This document shows positions 1 through 6,026 of a DNA stretch of 8,687 bases, in pieces (the first letter of the stretch is position 1; each line of letters begins with the position of its first letter). The position numbers and the translations under genes were made by a program. Source of the DNA: Alphaproteobacteria bacterium (GTDB lineage Bacteria; Pseudomonadota; Alphaproteobacteria; UBA6184); assembly GCA_030433125.1 (NCBI GenBank), contig JAUIKZ010000046.1, positions 1-8,687 on the forward strand, given 5' to 3'. Under the pieces are notes generated by a model. It saw only the letters and a list, made by a program, of their open reading frames with translations. It did not search any database and had not been told where the DNA came from.

Positions 1-2
1 GC

Positions 3-359
3 GATAGAAGACAACCTGCTACAGCTCTTAGCGCAGCAAGCGAAAGGGCCAGGGACTTCGGTGACGGGGGGGGTACGTTTATGGCCGACTTTGAAGAGGC
101 CTGCGCTGAACGGGGCATCCCGTTGTATGCCCTGCCGCCGAGGAGCCCGCTGCTAAATGGTGGCGTGGAGCGCAGTAACCGTACCTTCCGGGACGAGTTT
201 TATGGGCTTCCTTCCTTGCTCGCCGATTCCCTGGGGGCTATGAGGCATAAACCAGCCAAAGCCCTCGACATTTATAACACCTTTAGGCCTCATCATAGCT
301 TGAAAGGTTTGACTCCTATGGCCTATATTAATCATACCTATTTAGAGGGGGCCGCTTAG
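3..359 (+). pseudogene. 5'-truncated DDE transposase (IS481/IS3-type integrase core), C-terminal part
   Basis: This is the C-terminal part of a DDE-type transposase, the enzyme that cuts and joins insertion-sequence ends. The reading frame is open to the left window edge. The recognisable part runs from GDGGGTF (positions 60-80, corresponding to the family's VDGGSEF with the second catalytic Asp) through RGIPLYALPPRSPLLNGG, VERSNRTFRDEFY (third catalytic residue, Glu, in VER) to the closing YNTFRPHHSLKGLTPMAYI, all hallmarks of the IS481/IS3 retroviral-integrase fold. Upstream of the GDGG motif the frame (codons ending ERARDF) no longer resembles the family, and two positions of the VDGGSEF motif are altered, so the 5' part may be frameshifted or replaced. 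An ATG at 81 is only an internal Met and would exclude the Asp. No clear terminal inverted repeat was found after the stop. Family assignment is confident. Whether the copy is broken or merely cut by the window edge is inferred. Confidence 0.75.
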
Positions 360-440
360 TTTCATTCCATGTGAACCTACAGAAAAGTGAAGATTTCCCT
401 ACCATTTCAGTAAAATATTTTGTATTCTTTTTGCATAATT

Positions 441-450
441 GGAGACGTAA
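441..450 (+). promoter_or_regulatory. Ribosome binding site of the NB-ARC/TPR gene
   Basis: GGAG at 441-444 lies six bases before the ATG at 451, a good Shine-Dalgarno match and spacing that fixes this start. The 91 bases between the transposase stop and this ATG hold AT-rich sequence, with TAAAAT at 411-416 as a possible -10, but no convincing -35 partner was seen. Confidence 0.7.
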
Positions 451-3400
451 ATGACACATGCGCCATATTTTCCTGTCGCACTGCCAAACACGAAGGTAGG
501 CCAAATACACTTCACTGCACGTGAGGTTGATGTCATTGCATGCATGATGAACAATAGAATTCGTCATAAGGATATCGCGCGTTTTCTTGGCATTGAAAGC
601 CGCACCATTGAAACACATCTTAAAAACATCTTTAATAAAGTGGGGGGTGGAAGCTGGGAAACCTTACGCGACTTTATTGAAGCACAACCAGAGGTTGAGC
701 AAATACACAAACACTTCCAAGCATTACTCCCCCAACAATTGTTTTTAGAGGTTTTGCAGCAATTGAACAAAGCAGAAGATGATCCCCGGGAGATGTGCTT
801 TGTAACGTCCAACCGCGTTATGAAGCCTGCAAAATTTTTAGGCGATAAGCTAAAACGTGCTGGTTGGCCTATTAGCTTTATAGAGCTCACTGAGTTTGTT
901 GAAATCTCCCCTGGAGACAACAGCCATTTATACGTTGTGCTTGTAACCCCAGAAACACCTCATATGGCTGCCATAAAGAAGCACGTGCAAAACTGTAAGA
1001 ACGTACTTGTGATTGTAAACACAAGCGCAGGTGAAAAGGCTGAAGGTTTTAAAGATGAGGCGCAGCTTATTACAAACATAGCGCCCCTCGGGGCCTTCTC
1101 CTACGACGCTCTTGAGAAACTACTCCAACACACAATTCATACTCCTGAAGCAAAAGAGCTTTTGCGCCAAAAAATGGAAGAAGTGATTGGCCTAACGCAA
1201 GGTGTGGTGACACGCCCCCTCTCGCAAGTGGAAAACAAAGAGAACTTAAATGAACGTGGGATGAATATGAAAGGCTCGCGTGGGCTTAAAATAGCTTCCT
1301 TACTTAGCTCGATCGTATTGGGTATTATTGGGCTAGGTTACCTGTGGCAAGCGCCTAATTATCGCCGCGTTCAATGTGAGTTACAACTCCCTTCTAGCGA
1401 CACGCTTTTAAGGCGAACGGATCAGATGAGCCAACTTGATGACCTTCTAGCAAAAGCAAACAGTGACACTGAAATACCCACGTTAGGCATTGTAGGTATT
1501 TCGGGTGTTGGAAAAACAACATTGGCGAGACTGTGGGGGCGGACATGGCAGAAGAAACATAGTGATGCTGTTATCTGGGAAATTAACGCTGATACTAAAA
1601 CAACTCTCAACAGCTCTTTACAATCTTTGGCTTATGCCCTCGCACATACATCCGACCAAAAATCAGAAATTAACTTTATCGAGCAAATAAAGAATCCCGA
1701 AAAAAGGGCGGAACTTAGGCTAGCCTATATACGCACGAACTTAAGCTCCCGTAAGTGGTTGCTCATTATAGACAACCTCGAGAAACCCTCCGACTTAGAG
1801 GGGGTTCTACCTCAAAACCCAGACCTTTGGGGCAACGGTATTGTTTTGATTACAACACGAAATGAGAACCTAAAAAATAGTCCCCTTGTGCAACGTGAAA
1901 ATGTTATTGTTTTAGAGCCACTGAGCGAAGAAAAAGCGTTGCAGCTTTTAAGTAAAATTCTCTATAACAAAAAACCCACACAACTGGACAGTAATATTAA
2001 AGAAGAAGCCAAAGCCTTTTTACAACATGTGCCCCACTTCCCCTTAGATATAACATTAGCCGCTACTTACATGCGGGTTCACGGTTTAGCCTTTGGAGAT
2101 TACTTAAGAGAACTGCGCTACCGCGGAACCAAACTGCAGTCATCTCAAAATGAGATGCTAAAAGAAATCGCCACTTATCACAAAACGCGCTTTAGCCTTA
2201 TATCATTTTCGGGCAAAAAAATTTTGGAAACAAACCCCGAATACGCTAAACCCCTATTGGCATCCTGCCTAATGGATTCACAAAAAATTCCTGTCAAAAT
2301 TATTGCACAACTCTTACCAAATCCAAAAGATATAAGCCAGTTTATAGAAAGACTGGAAAAGGAAAGCCTTATCACGGTTTCATACAAAAATGGGGCGCCT
2401 GTATCCTTTTCGTTTCACCGAAGCACACAAGAATTATGCCTTTTTTACTTAGTAGAGCGGTTCGGCATTTCGCCCACAAACCCCACTCAAATTTTAACGG
2501 AAACATTAGTAGAAGTAGCCAGACATGTTGATACCATACAAAAACTAAGAGACGTAGACACGCAGAAAATTCTTGAACCTCATTTGGAAGCCATAGGAGG
2601 AAATGAAATTTTACCTCTAAAAATAAGAGCACCGATCAAAATCATAAGGGGAACAATCATGTTTTCTACTGCCTCTGTTGGGAACAGCAATGTAAACCTA
2701 CAATTTATCGAAAGCGCTATCAACGAATGCCCGTTAGACTCAGTTCATAATAAGACGGTGGTCGCAAGGGGCTTTCGCGTTGCTGGTCGGCTAGCCCAAA
2801 TCATTGGCTTAAATGATAAGTGTGAAACCTATTTCAAAAAAAGCATTCAGCTGTCTCGTGAAATCAATAACATGCAAGAGCTTTCACTTGCCTTAGCATG
2901 GTATGGGAACCAGCTCAAAACCCTAGAAATTGATAAAGCAACAGTTGGAAAAGTATTTCTAGAAAGCCTCGAGTTAGGGCGTAAAAGTGGATTACCTAGC
3001 CCTTCACTATCTCAGACATGTGTAGGCGTTGCCTCGTTCTATAATGATATTCCCGATACCGAAACGGCTGAACGCTATTTTTTGGAAGCTATTGAACTTT
3101 TAGGCGGAAAAGAGAAAACACTAAACTACGCATGGACAATTGGAGTTTACGGAAAACTCTTTCAAACCAAAGGCGATGATCTAAAAGCCGTAGAACTCTA
3201 TAAAGAGAGTATTAGCATCCATGACGAACTCAACCAAGGGAAGCACCATGCATTAACTTGGATAAAAATAAGACTTGGCATGAGTTATTTAGCTATCGGA
3301 GAATATGATAAGGCATTAGTTGTGTTGCATGAGGCTGTAGATTTGAACAGGCTATATAATGCAAAAGCAAATTATGGAATTGGCTTACTGTATTTGGGAC

Positions 3401-3879
3401 AAGCCTATTTAGAAAAAGGGAATTATGAAAAAGCTAAAAGCCTTCTGGAAGAAAGCGCTGTACTTAAATTTCAAATTGATGGAGACGTAGAATCCCCGAT
3501 TTGGGCTTTAGAGCCACTTGCAAGACTGCGCTTAGTGGAAAAAAGATATGCTGAAGCACAGCGCATTTTAGAAGAAAGCTACAACAAAATGCGAGTGCAG
3601 CATCCTCTCACCAATGTAGGAGTGATGTGTGTGGCGCGCACTTTGGGTATAACGTATGCAAAACAAGGACACCAACAAAAAGCTATCGACTTTATTCAAA
3701 TGCTTATTAAAACCTGCAAGAAAGAGTTTGGGCAGACACACATTTTTACTGGAAAAGCCTTAGCCGCTTTAAGCGAGGTTTATAAAGAGATTGGGGATAC
3801 GAACAAAGCCACTGAGCTATATACCCAAGCCGCCAAGATCTTCAAAGCCGCAAAGTTGCCTCGTGTACATTACCAGTAA
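451..3879 (+). CDS. Membrane-anchored LuxR-HTH / NB-ARC (STAND) ATPase / TPR protein
   Basis: This is probably a signal-responsive regulator or sensor; its target is unknown. Domain order: a LuxR/GerE-type HTH at about residues 20-75, with recognition helix around SRTIETHLKNIFNKV (50-64); an alpha/beta domain of unknown kind at about 114-225; a hydrophobic helix at 281-299; and an NB-ARC/STAND ATPase at about 320-660. The ATPase has a P-loop GISGVGKTT (Lys355), Walker B KWLLIIDN (Asp441), sensor-like VLITTR (Arg470) and an MHD-like FHRSTQE (His656). TPR-like helical repeats fill about 770-1135. Known STAND regulators with a LuxR domain (MalT/LAL type) are of similar size but carry the ATPase first and the HTH last, without a membrane helix. 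Here the order is reversed. Basic residues R269, K274, R277 and K280 before the helix predict a cytoplasmic HTH. The start is supported by GGAG six bases upstream. The gene stands alone and its stop lies 12 bases from the convergent ankyrin gene. Domain calls are strong; function is inferred. Confidence 0.9.
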   Translation: MTHAPYFPVALPNTKVGQIHFTAREVDVIACMMNNRIRHKDIARFLGIESRTIETHLKNIFNKVGGGSWETLRDFIEAQPEVEQIHKHFQALLPQQLFLEVLQQLNKAEDDPREMCFVTSNRVMKPAKFLGDKLKRAGWPISFIELTEFVEISPGDNSHLYVVLVTPETPHMAAIKKHVQNCKNVLVIVNTSAGEKAEGFKDEAQLITNIAPLGAFSYDALEKLLQHTIHTPEAKELLRQKMEEVIGLTQGVVTRPLSQVENKENLNERGMNMKGSRGLKIASLLSSIVLGIIGLGYLWQAPNYRRVQCELQLPSSDTLLRRTDQMSQLDDLLAKANSDTEIPTLGIVGISGVGKTTLARLWGRTWQKKHSDAVIWEINADTKTTLNSSLQSLAYALAHTSDQKSEINFIEQIKNPEKRAELRLAYIRTNLSSRKWLLIIDNLEKPSDLEGVLPQNPDLWGNGIVLITTRNENLKNSPLVQRENVIVLEPLSEEKALQLLSKILYNKKPTQLDSNIKEEAKAFLQHVPHFPLDITLAATYMRVHGLAFGDYLRELRYRGTKLQSSQNEMLKEIATYHKTRFSLISFSGKKILETNPEYAKPLLASCLMDSQKIPVKIIAQLLPNPKDISQFIERLEKESLITVSYKNGAPVSFSFHRSTQELCLFYLVERFGISPTNPTQILTETLVEVARHVDTIQKLRDVDTQKILEPHLEAIGGNEILPLKIRAPIKIIRGTIMFSTASVGNSNVNLQFIESAINECPLDSVHNKTVVARGFRVAGRLAQIIGLNDKCETYFKKSIQLSREINNMQELSLALAWYGNQLKTLEIDKATVGKVFLESLELGRKSGLPSPSLSQTCVGVASFYNDIPDTETAERYFLEAIELLGGKEKTLNYAWTIGVYGKLFQTKGDDLKAVELYKESISIHDELNQGKHHALTWIKIRLGMSYLAIGEYDKALVVLHEAVDLNRLYNAKANYGIGLLYLGQAYLEKGNYEKAKSLLEESAVLKFQIDGDVESPIWALEPLARLRLVEKRYAEAQRILEESYNKMRVQHPLTNVGVMCVARTLGITYAKQGHQQKAIDFIQMLIKTCKKEFGQTHIFTGKALAALSEVYKEIGDTNKATELYTQAAKIFKAAKLPRVHYQ

Positions 3880-3891
3880 AAAGAGGATCTA

Positions 3892-4443
3892 TTATTGTTC
3901 TTTCAGCTTTATGATGTAATCGTGCAACTTATTGTGGCCAGCTTTAGCCGCAACCACTTCTGGCGTTTCACCTTGAGACGTTTTTAAGTCTATATAATTT
4001 ATGTCATAAAGCACTAAAACATCCAGGCCATCTTTGCACCCGTTGCGCGCTAAGTAGTGAATGGGGTGCCAGCCCCTTAGATTATAGTAGGCCACTTCTC
4101 CTTGAAGAACACCAAAAATGTGCTTTAAGGCCTCCACTTGATTATTCATCGAAGCCAGCGTGACGGCATTTCCATATTCTGAGGCATAGTCGATGTTATC
4201 TCCACATTGCAATTTATCATCAATTGTCTCGACATCACCTTCATATGAAGCCCTCAAAAGCGCTGCTATTTCCTGCTCAACTTCATCATCCAACTCCCCA
4301 TCGCCCAATTCACATAGCGCATTTGGATGTGTATAGATGTAGCGCGGTCGAAACATATCTTCGCCGACAACTGGGTATTGCTCTGCAGACATAAGATTGG
4401 ACCACAAAAAAAAGACGTACATGACCCCTAGTATTTTTTTCAT
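3892..4443 (-). CDS. Small exported ankyrin-repeat protein
   Basis: This is a 183-residue protein starting at the ATG 4441-4443. An upstream in-frame ATG at 4494 would extend it by 17 residues, but the 4443 start is preferred because it begins a good signal peptide (MKKILGVMYVFFLW, likely cleavage after LMSA at about residue 20) and has AAGGTG five bases upstream. The mature part has an acidic stretch (about residues 46-60), then three to four degenerate ankyrin repeats from about residue 60 to the end. The clearest are GWHPIHYLARNG (124-135) followed by DGLDVLVLYDINYIDL, and GETPEVVAAKAGHNKL (158-173). Ankyrin repeats bind proteins. In intracellular alphaproteobacteria, secreted ankyrin proteins are often host-directed, but the target here cannot be read from sequence. 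A Sec signal points to the periplasm or outside rather than type IV secretion. The gene is monocistronic and convergent with the NB-ARC gene. A hairpin at 4462-4481 lies in its leader. Confidence 0.8.
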   Translation of the reverse strand: MKKILGVMYVFFLWSNLMSAEQYPVVGEDMFRPRYIYTHPNALCELGDGELDDEVEQEIAALLRASYEGDVETIDDKLQCGDNIDYASEYGNAVTLASMNNQVEALKHIFGVLQGEVAYYNLRGWHPIHYLARNGCKDGLDVLVLYDINYIDLKTSQGETPEVVAAKAGHNKLHDYIIKLKEQ

Positions 4444-4461
4444 AAGCGCACCTTGGTTTTG

Positions 4462-4481
4462 CCTGTTTCTAAAGTAACAGG
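4462..4481 (-). repeat. Inverted repeat in the leader of the ankyrin-repeat gene
   Basis: CCTGTT (4462-4467) and AACAGG (4476-4481) form a 6-bp stem with an 8-base loop, 18-38 bases upstream of the ankyrin-gene start on the minus strand. It could be an operator or an mRNA leader hairpin. No T-tract follows, so it is not a typical intrinsic terminator. Its function is unassigned. Confidence 0.4.
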
Positions 4482-4515
4482 GGCCCATACGCAATATATA
4501 TTTTCACATTGAAAT

Positions 4516-4533
4516 ACATATATTTATATATGT
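4516..4533. repeat. AT-rich inverted repeat
   Basis: ACATATAT and ATATATGT are perfect 8-bp arms around a 2-base TT spacer, inside a nearly pure A/T stretch (4491-4535). It sits upstream of the ankyrin gene, where it could hold that gene's promoter. It also flanks the one-mismatch DnaA-like box at 4500-4508 and could be an easily melted element. The structure is directly visible; the role is not. Confidence 0.5.
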
Positions 4534-4672
4534 CGCATGATTCCCACACTAAAAAACAACTATCAATTGCCATCACGCTCACACGCGGGCAGCATTTTAA
4601 CAAGAGAATCACGTAATATCTCTATGCCTAATTTCGCAGCAATCAGAAGAATGGCGGCACGCGCTCTACTTC

Positions 4673-4687
4673 TTAACAAACTGTTAA
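4673..4687. promoter_or_regulatory. CtrA-type binding motif TTAA-N7-TTAA
   Basis: This is a perfect match to the CtrA recognition motif of alphaproteobacteria (TTAA, seven bases, TTAA). It is also a dyad, TTAACA-AAC-TGTTAA. It ends four bases before the first DnaA-box-like sequence, an arrangement reminiscent of the Caulobacter origin, where CtrA sites overlap or adjoin DnaA boxes and repress initiation. Because the dyad is symmetrical, another dimeric regulator is possible. Confidence 0.5.
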
Positions 4688-4691
4688 CGGG

Positions 4692-4726
4692 TTTTGCACA
4701 AGCTTGTTCACAGGCGCTGTGTATAA
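4692..4726. promoter_or_regulatory. Cluster of three DnaA-box-like sequences
   Basis: Within 35 bases lie TTTTGCACA (4692-4700, plus strand, exact to TTWTNCACA), TTGTTCACA (4704-4712, plus strand, one mismatch) and TGTGTATAA (4718-4726, the complement of TTATACACA, exact). A further exact box, TTATTCACA, is at 4806-4814. Centre-to-centre spacings of 12 and 14 bases are close to one helical turn or slightly more, which would fit cooperative DnaA binding. Binding has not been shown. Confidence 0.5.
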
Positions 4727-4892
4727 CTACTAAAAACTGTGGGGGGCAGCTGCTCAGCTAGTATAAAGAGATGGAATGTGTGCTTTTTGCGCCCCTGCCA
4801 TTGAATTATTCACATGAGCATTCATTTCCCCTTTACAGCAATTCCCGCTTTAAAATGAAAACGTTTTATAGTGCGCTTCTCCCAGGGGGATA

Positions 4893-4904
4893 AAAAATAT
4901 TTTT
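4893..4904. repeat. AT palindrome in the origin-like region
   Basis: AAAAATATTTTT is a perfect 12-bp palindrome, about 80 bases to the right of the last DnaA-box-like sequence. It is a possible unwinding element, or simply AT-rich spacer. Confidence 0.35.
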
Positions 4905-5160
4905 CGGAATCTTTCTCTGAAGCCTGTATACATTATTTAATGAAGCTCAGGTAATTGATTTTGAGAGCTTGTACAAGGCTATCCTTCACTCACTGCCTAT
5001 GAAGTTGGGGCGCTGAAAGCCCCTCACATGCCCACATAAGAATCGTCCTTAGTTTTCTACGCCCCCGTTAAAAGCTCCAAAACCGAGCCTATCCTCCCAT
5101 ATGCGCTTTTCAATCCCGTTTCCCCATCCTTTTTCAGCGGTAGTGGCTGTAAAAATATAC

Positions 5161-5189
5161 TTGGTGATTACTTCAAAAACCGCTACTAT
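5161..5189 (+). promoter_or_regulatory. Possible sigma-70-type promoter of mlaE
   Basis: TTGGTG (5161-5166) and TACTAT (5184-5189) are separated by 17 bases and lie 15 bases upstream of the ATG at 5205. The spacing is right but each hexamer is only a partial match (3/6 and 4/6). The leader would be very short. No clear Shine-Dalgarno precedes the ATG, only the A-rich AAAAAG. Confidence 0.3.
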
Positions 5190-5204
5190 TCAATAAAAAG
5201 AAAA

Positions 5205-5978
5205 ATGCTTATGTTTCAATACACCGGACGTAAAACTATCGGCGCAATAAGGGCTGTAGGCCAAGTAGCCATCTTTATTCAAAAAGTGTTAGTGAGTTGC
5301 GTTAGCTTGCCCTTTTACCCGAAGCAGCTTTTGTATCAACTGTTAAAGGTGGGGTTTTACTCGCTACCGATTGTGGCTTTAACCTCCATCTTCACCGGCA
5401 TGGTGTTGGCGCTTCAAAGTTACACAGGGTTTAGCCGTTTTTCCGCCACAAGCGCCATCGCCACAGTGGTGGTTTTGTCCATCACACGCGAGCTTGGGCC
5501 GGTGTTAACGGGCTTAATGGTTTCGGGCCGTGTAGGCGCATCCATGACCGCTGAATTAGCCACCATGCGGGTTTCAGATCAGATGGATGCCATGACAGTG
5601 CTTCAAACGTCACCCTACCGCTATCTTATGGCGCCCCGTTTGTTAGCATGCGTCATTTCTTTACCTATTCTGACATTGGTGGCCGATACCATTGGTGTGT
5701 ACGGGGGCTATCTTATTTCGGTGCATTACCTAGGGTTTAACGCCGGCTTATATTTAGACCAAACTTTCAAGTTTTTGTTTTTTGATGACGTTTTCTCGGG
5801 GCTTATAAAAGCCGTGGTGTTTGGGGCCATTATCGGGTTTGAGGGGTGTTATAATGGATATAACTCCAAGGGCGGTGCAGAAGGCGTGGGTATATCAACC
5901 ACCCAAGCAGTGGTGCGCTCCTCCATGCTTATTCTTGTAGCTAACTACTTGCTAACAGTACTGCTGTTTCAAAAATAA
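5205..5978 (+). CDS. mlaE: MlaE-family ABC transporter permease (phospholipid / outer-membrane asymmetry)
   Basis: This is the inner-membrane permease of the Mla-type retrograde or anterograde phospholipid transporter. In known systems MlaE dimerises and works with the ATPase MlaF and the hexameric MCE protein MlaD. The 257 residues match the family's usual length and cover the whole domain: SLPIVALTSIFTGMVLALQS (53-72), SYTGFSRFSA (72-81), TRELGPVLTGLMVSGRVGA (94-112), AELATMRVSDQMDAM (116-130, the cytoplasmic coupling segment), ADTIGVYGGYL (160-170), GCYNGYNSKGGAEGVG (214-229) and a C-terminal NYLLT (247-251). About five hydrophobic segments are apparent. The start at 5205 is chosen because it is the first ATG; a second ATG two codons on (5211) is equally possible, as no strong ribosome site decides. 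No mlaF or mlaD follows. The next gene is convergent and unrelated, so the ATPase and MCE partners must be encoded elsewhere or be absent. Confidence 0.93.
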   Translation: MLMFQYTGRKTIGAIRAVGQVAIFIQKVLVSCVSLPFYPKQLLYQLLKVGFYSLPIVALTSIFTGMVLALQSYTGFSRFSATSAIATVVVLSITRELGPVLTGLMVSGRVGASMTAELATMRVSDQMDAMTVLQTSPYRYLMAPRLLACVISLPILTLVADTIGVYGGYLISVHYLGFNAGLYLDQTFKFLFFDDVFSGLIKAVVFGAIIGFEGCYNGYNSKGGAEGVGISTTQAVVRSSMLILVANYLLTVLLFQK

Positions 5979-5982
5979 CAGG

Positions 5983-6003
5983 GGCCCAACTAAGGGTTGG
6001 GCC
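5983..6003. terminator. Hairpin between convergent mlaE and protease genes, possible bidirectional terminator
   Basis: GGCCCAAC (5983-5990) and GTTGGGCC (5996-6003) form a perfect 8-bp GC-rich stem with a 5-base loop, starting four bases after the mlaE stop and ending 23 bases before the protease stop. No T-run follows on the plus strand. On the minus strand the stem is followed by a T-rich stretch ending in ATTTTT. Position and structure suggest a terminator, stronger for minus-strand transcription. Confidence 0.6.
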
Positions 6004-6026
6004 GCTGAAGGGCTGGAGGTTGAGCC

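Larger units (their letters stand above)
4444..5204. other. Gene-free region; candidate replication origin or complex regulatory region
   Basis: About 760 bases lie between the divergent ankyrin and mlaE genes without a believable coding sequence. Three sequences match the DnaA-box consensus TTWTNCACA exactly: TTTTGCACA at 4692-4700, TTATACACA on the minus strand at 4718-4726, and TTATTCACA at 4806-4814. Two more have one mismatch: TTGTTCACA at 4704-4712 and ATTTTCACA at 4500-4508. A perfect TTAA-N7-TTAA lies at 4673-4687. AT-rich palindromic blocks at 4516-4533 and 4893-4904 could serve as unwinding elements. Four GANTC sites (4539, 4606, 4907, 5040) are present, about what chance gives. In Caulobacter and Rickettsia, origins are known to combine DnaA boxes and CtrA sites. 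From about 4950 to 5150 nothing is seen except a short GC hairpin at 5007-5023 (GGGGC/GCCCC) with no T-tract. The origin assignment is an inference; no hemE, maf, gyrB or dnaA gene is in the window to support it. Confidence 0.45.

Noticed and set aside
4444..4494. N-terminal extension of the ankyrin protein to the ATG at 4494
   Set aside because: It would bury a good signal peptide behind 17 unrelated residues, while the internal ATG at 4443 has a better ribosome site.
4537..4761. 74-codon plus-strand open frame in the region between the ankyrin and mlaE genes
   Set aside because: No recognisable domain, no Shine-Dalgarno, odd composition, and it runs across the DnaA/CtrA-like cluster, so it is taken as a chance frame in non-coding DNA.
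4771..4893. 40-codon open frame starting with ATG after an AAAGAG sequence
   Set aside because: Too short, no family resemblance, and its purine-rich lead is too close to the ATG to be a convincing ribosome site.
5007..5023. GGGGC/GCCCC hairpin considered as an intrinsic terminator
   Set aside because: No T-tract follows on either strand and no gene ends just before it.
4475..5988. 13-base sequence TAACAGGGGCCCA occurring at 4475-4487 and 5976-5988
   Set aside because: One 13-base match within a window of this size is expected about as often as not by chance. No longer flanking similarity was seen, so it is not called a repeat or attachment site.
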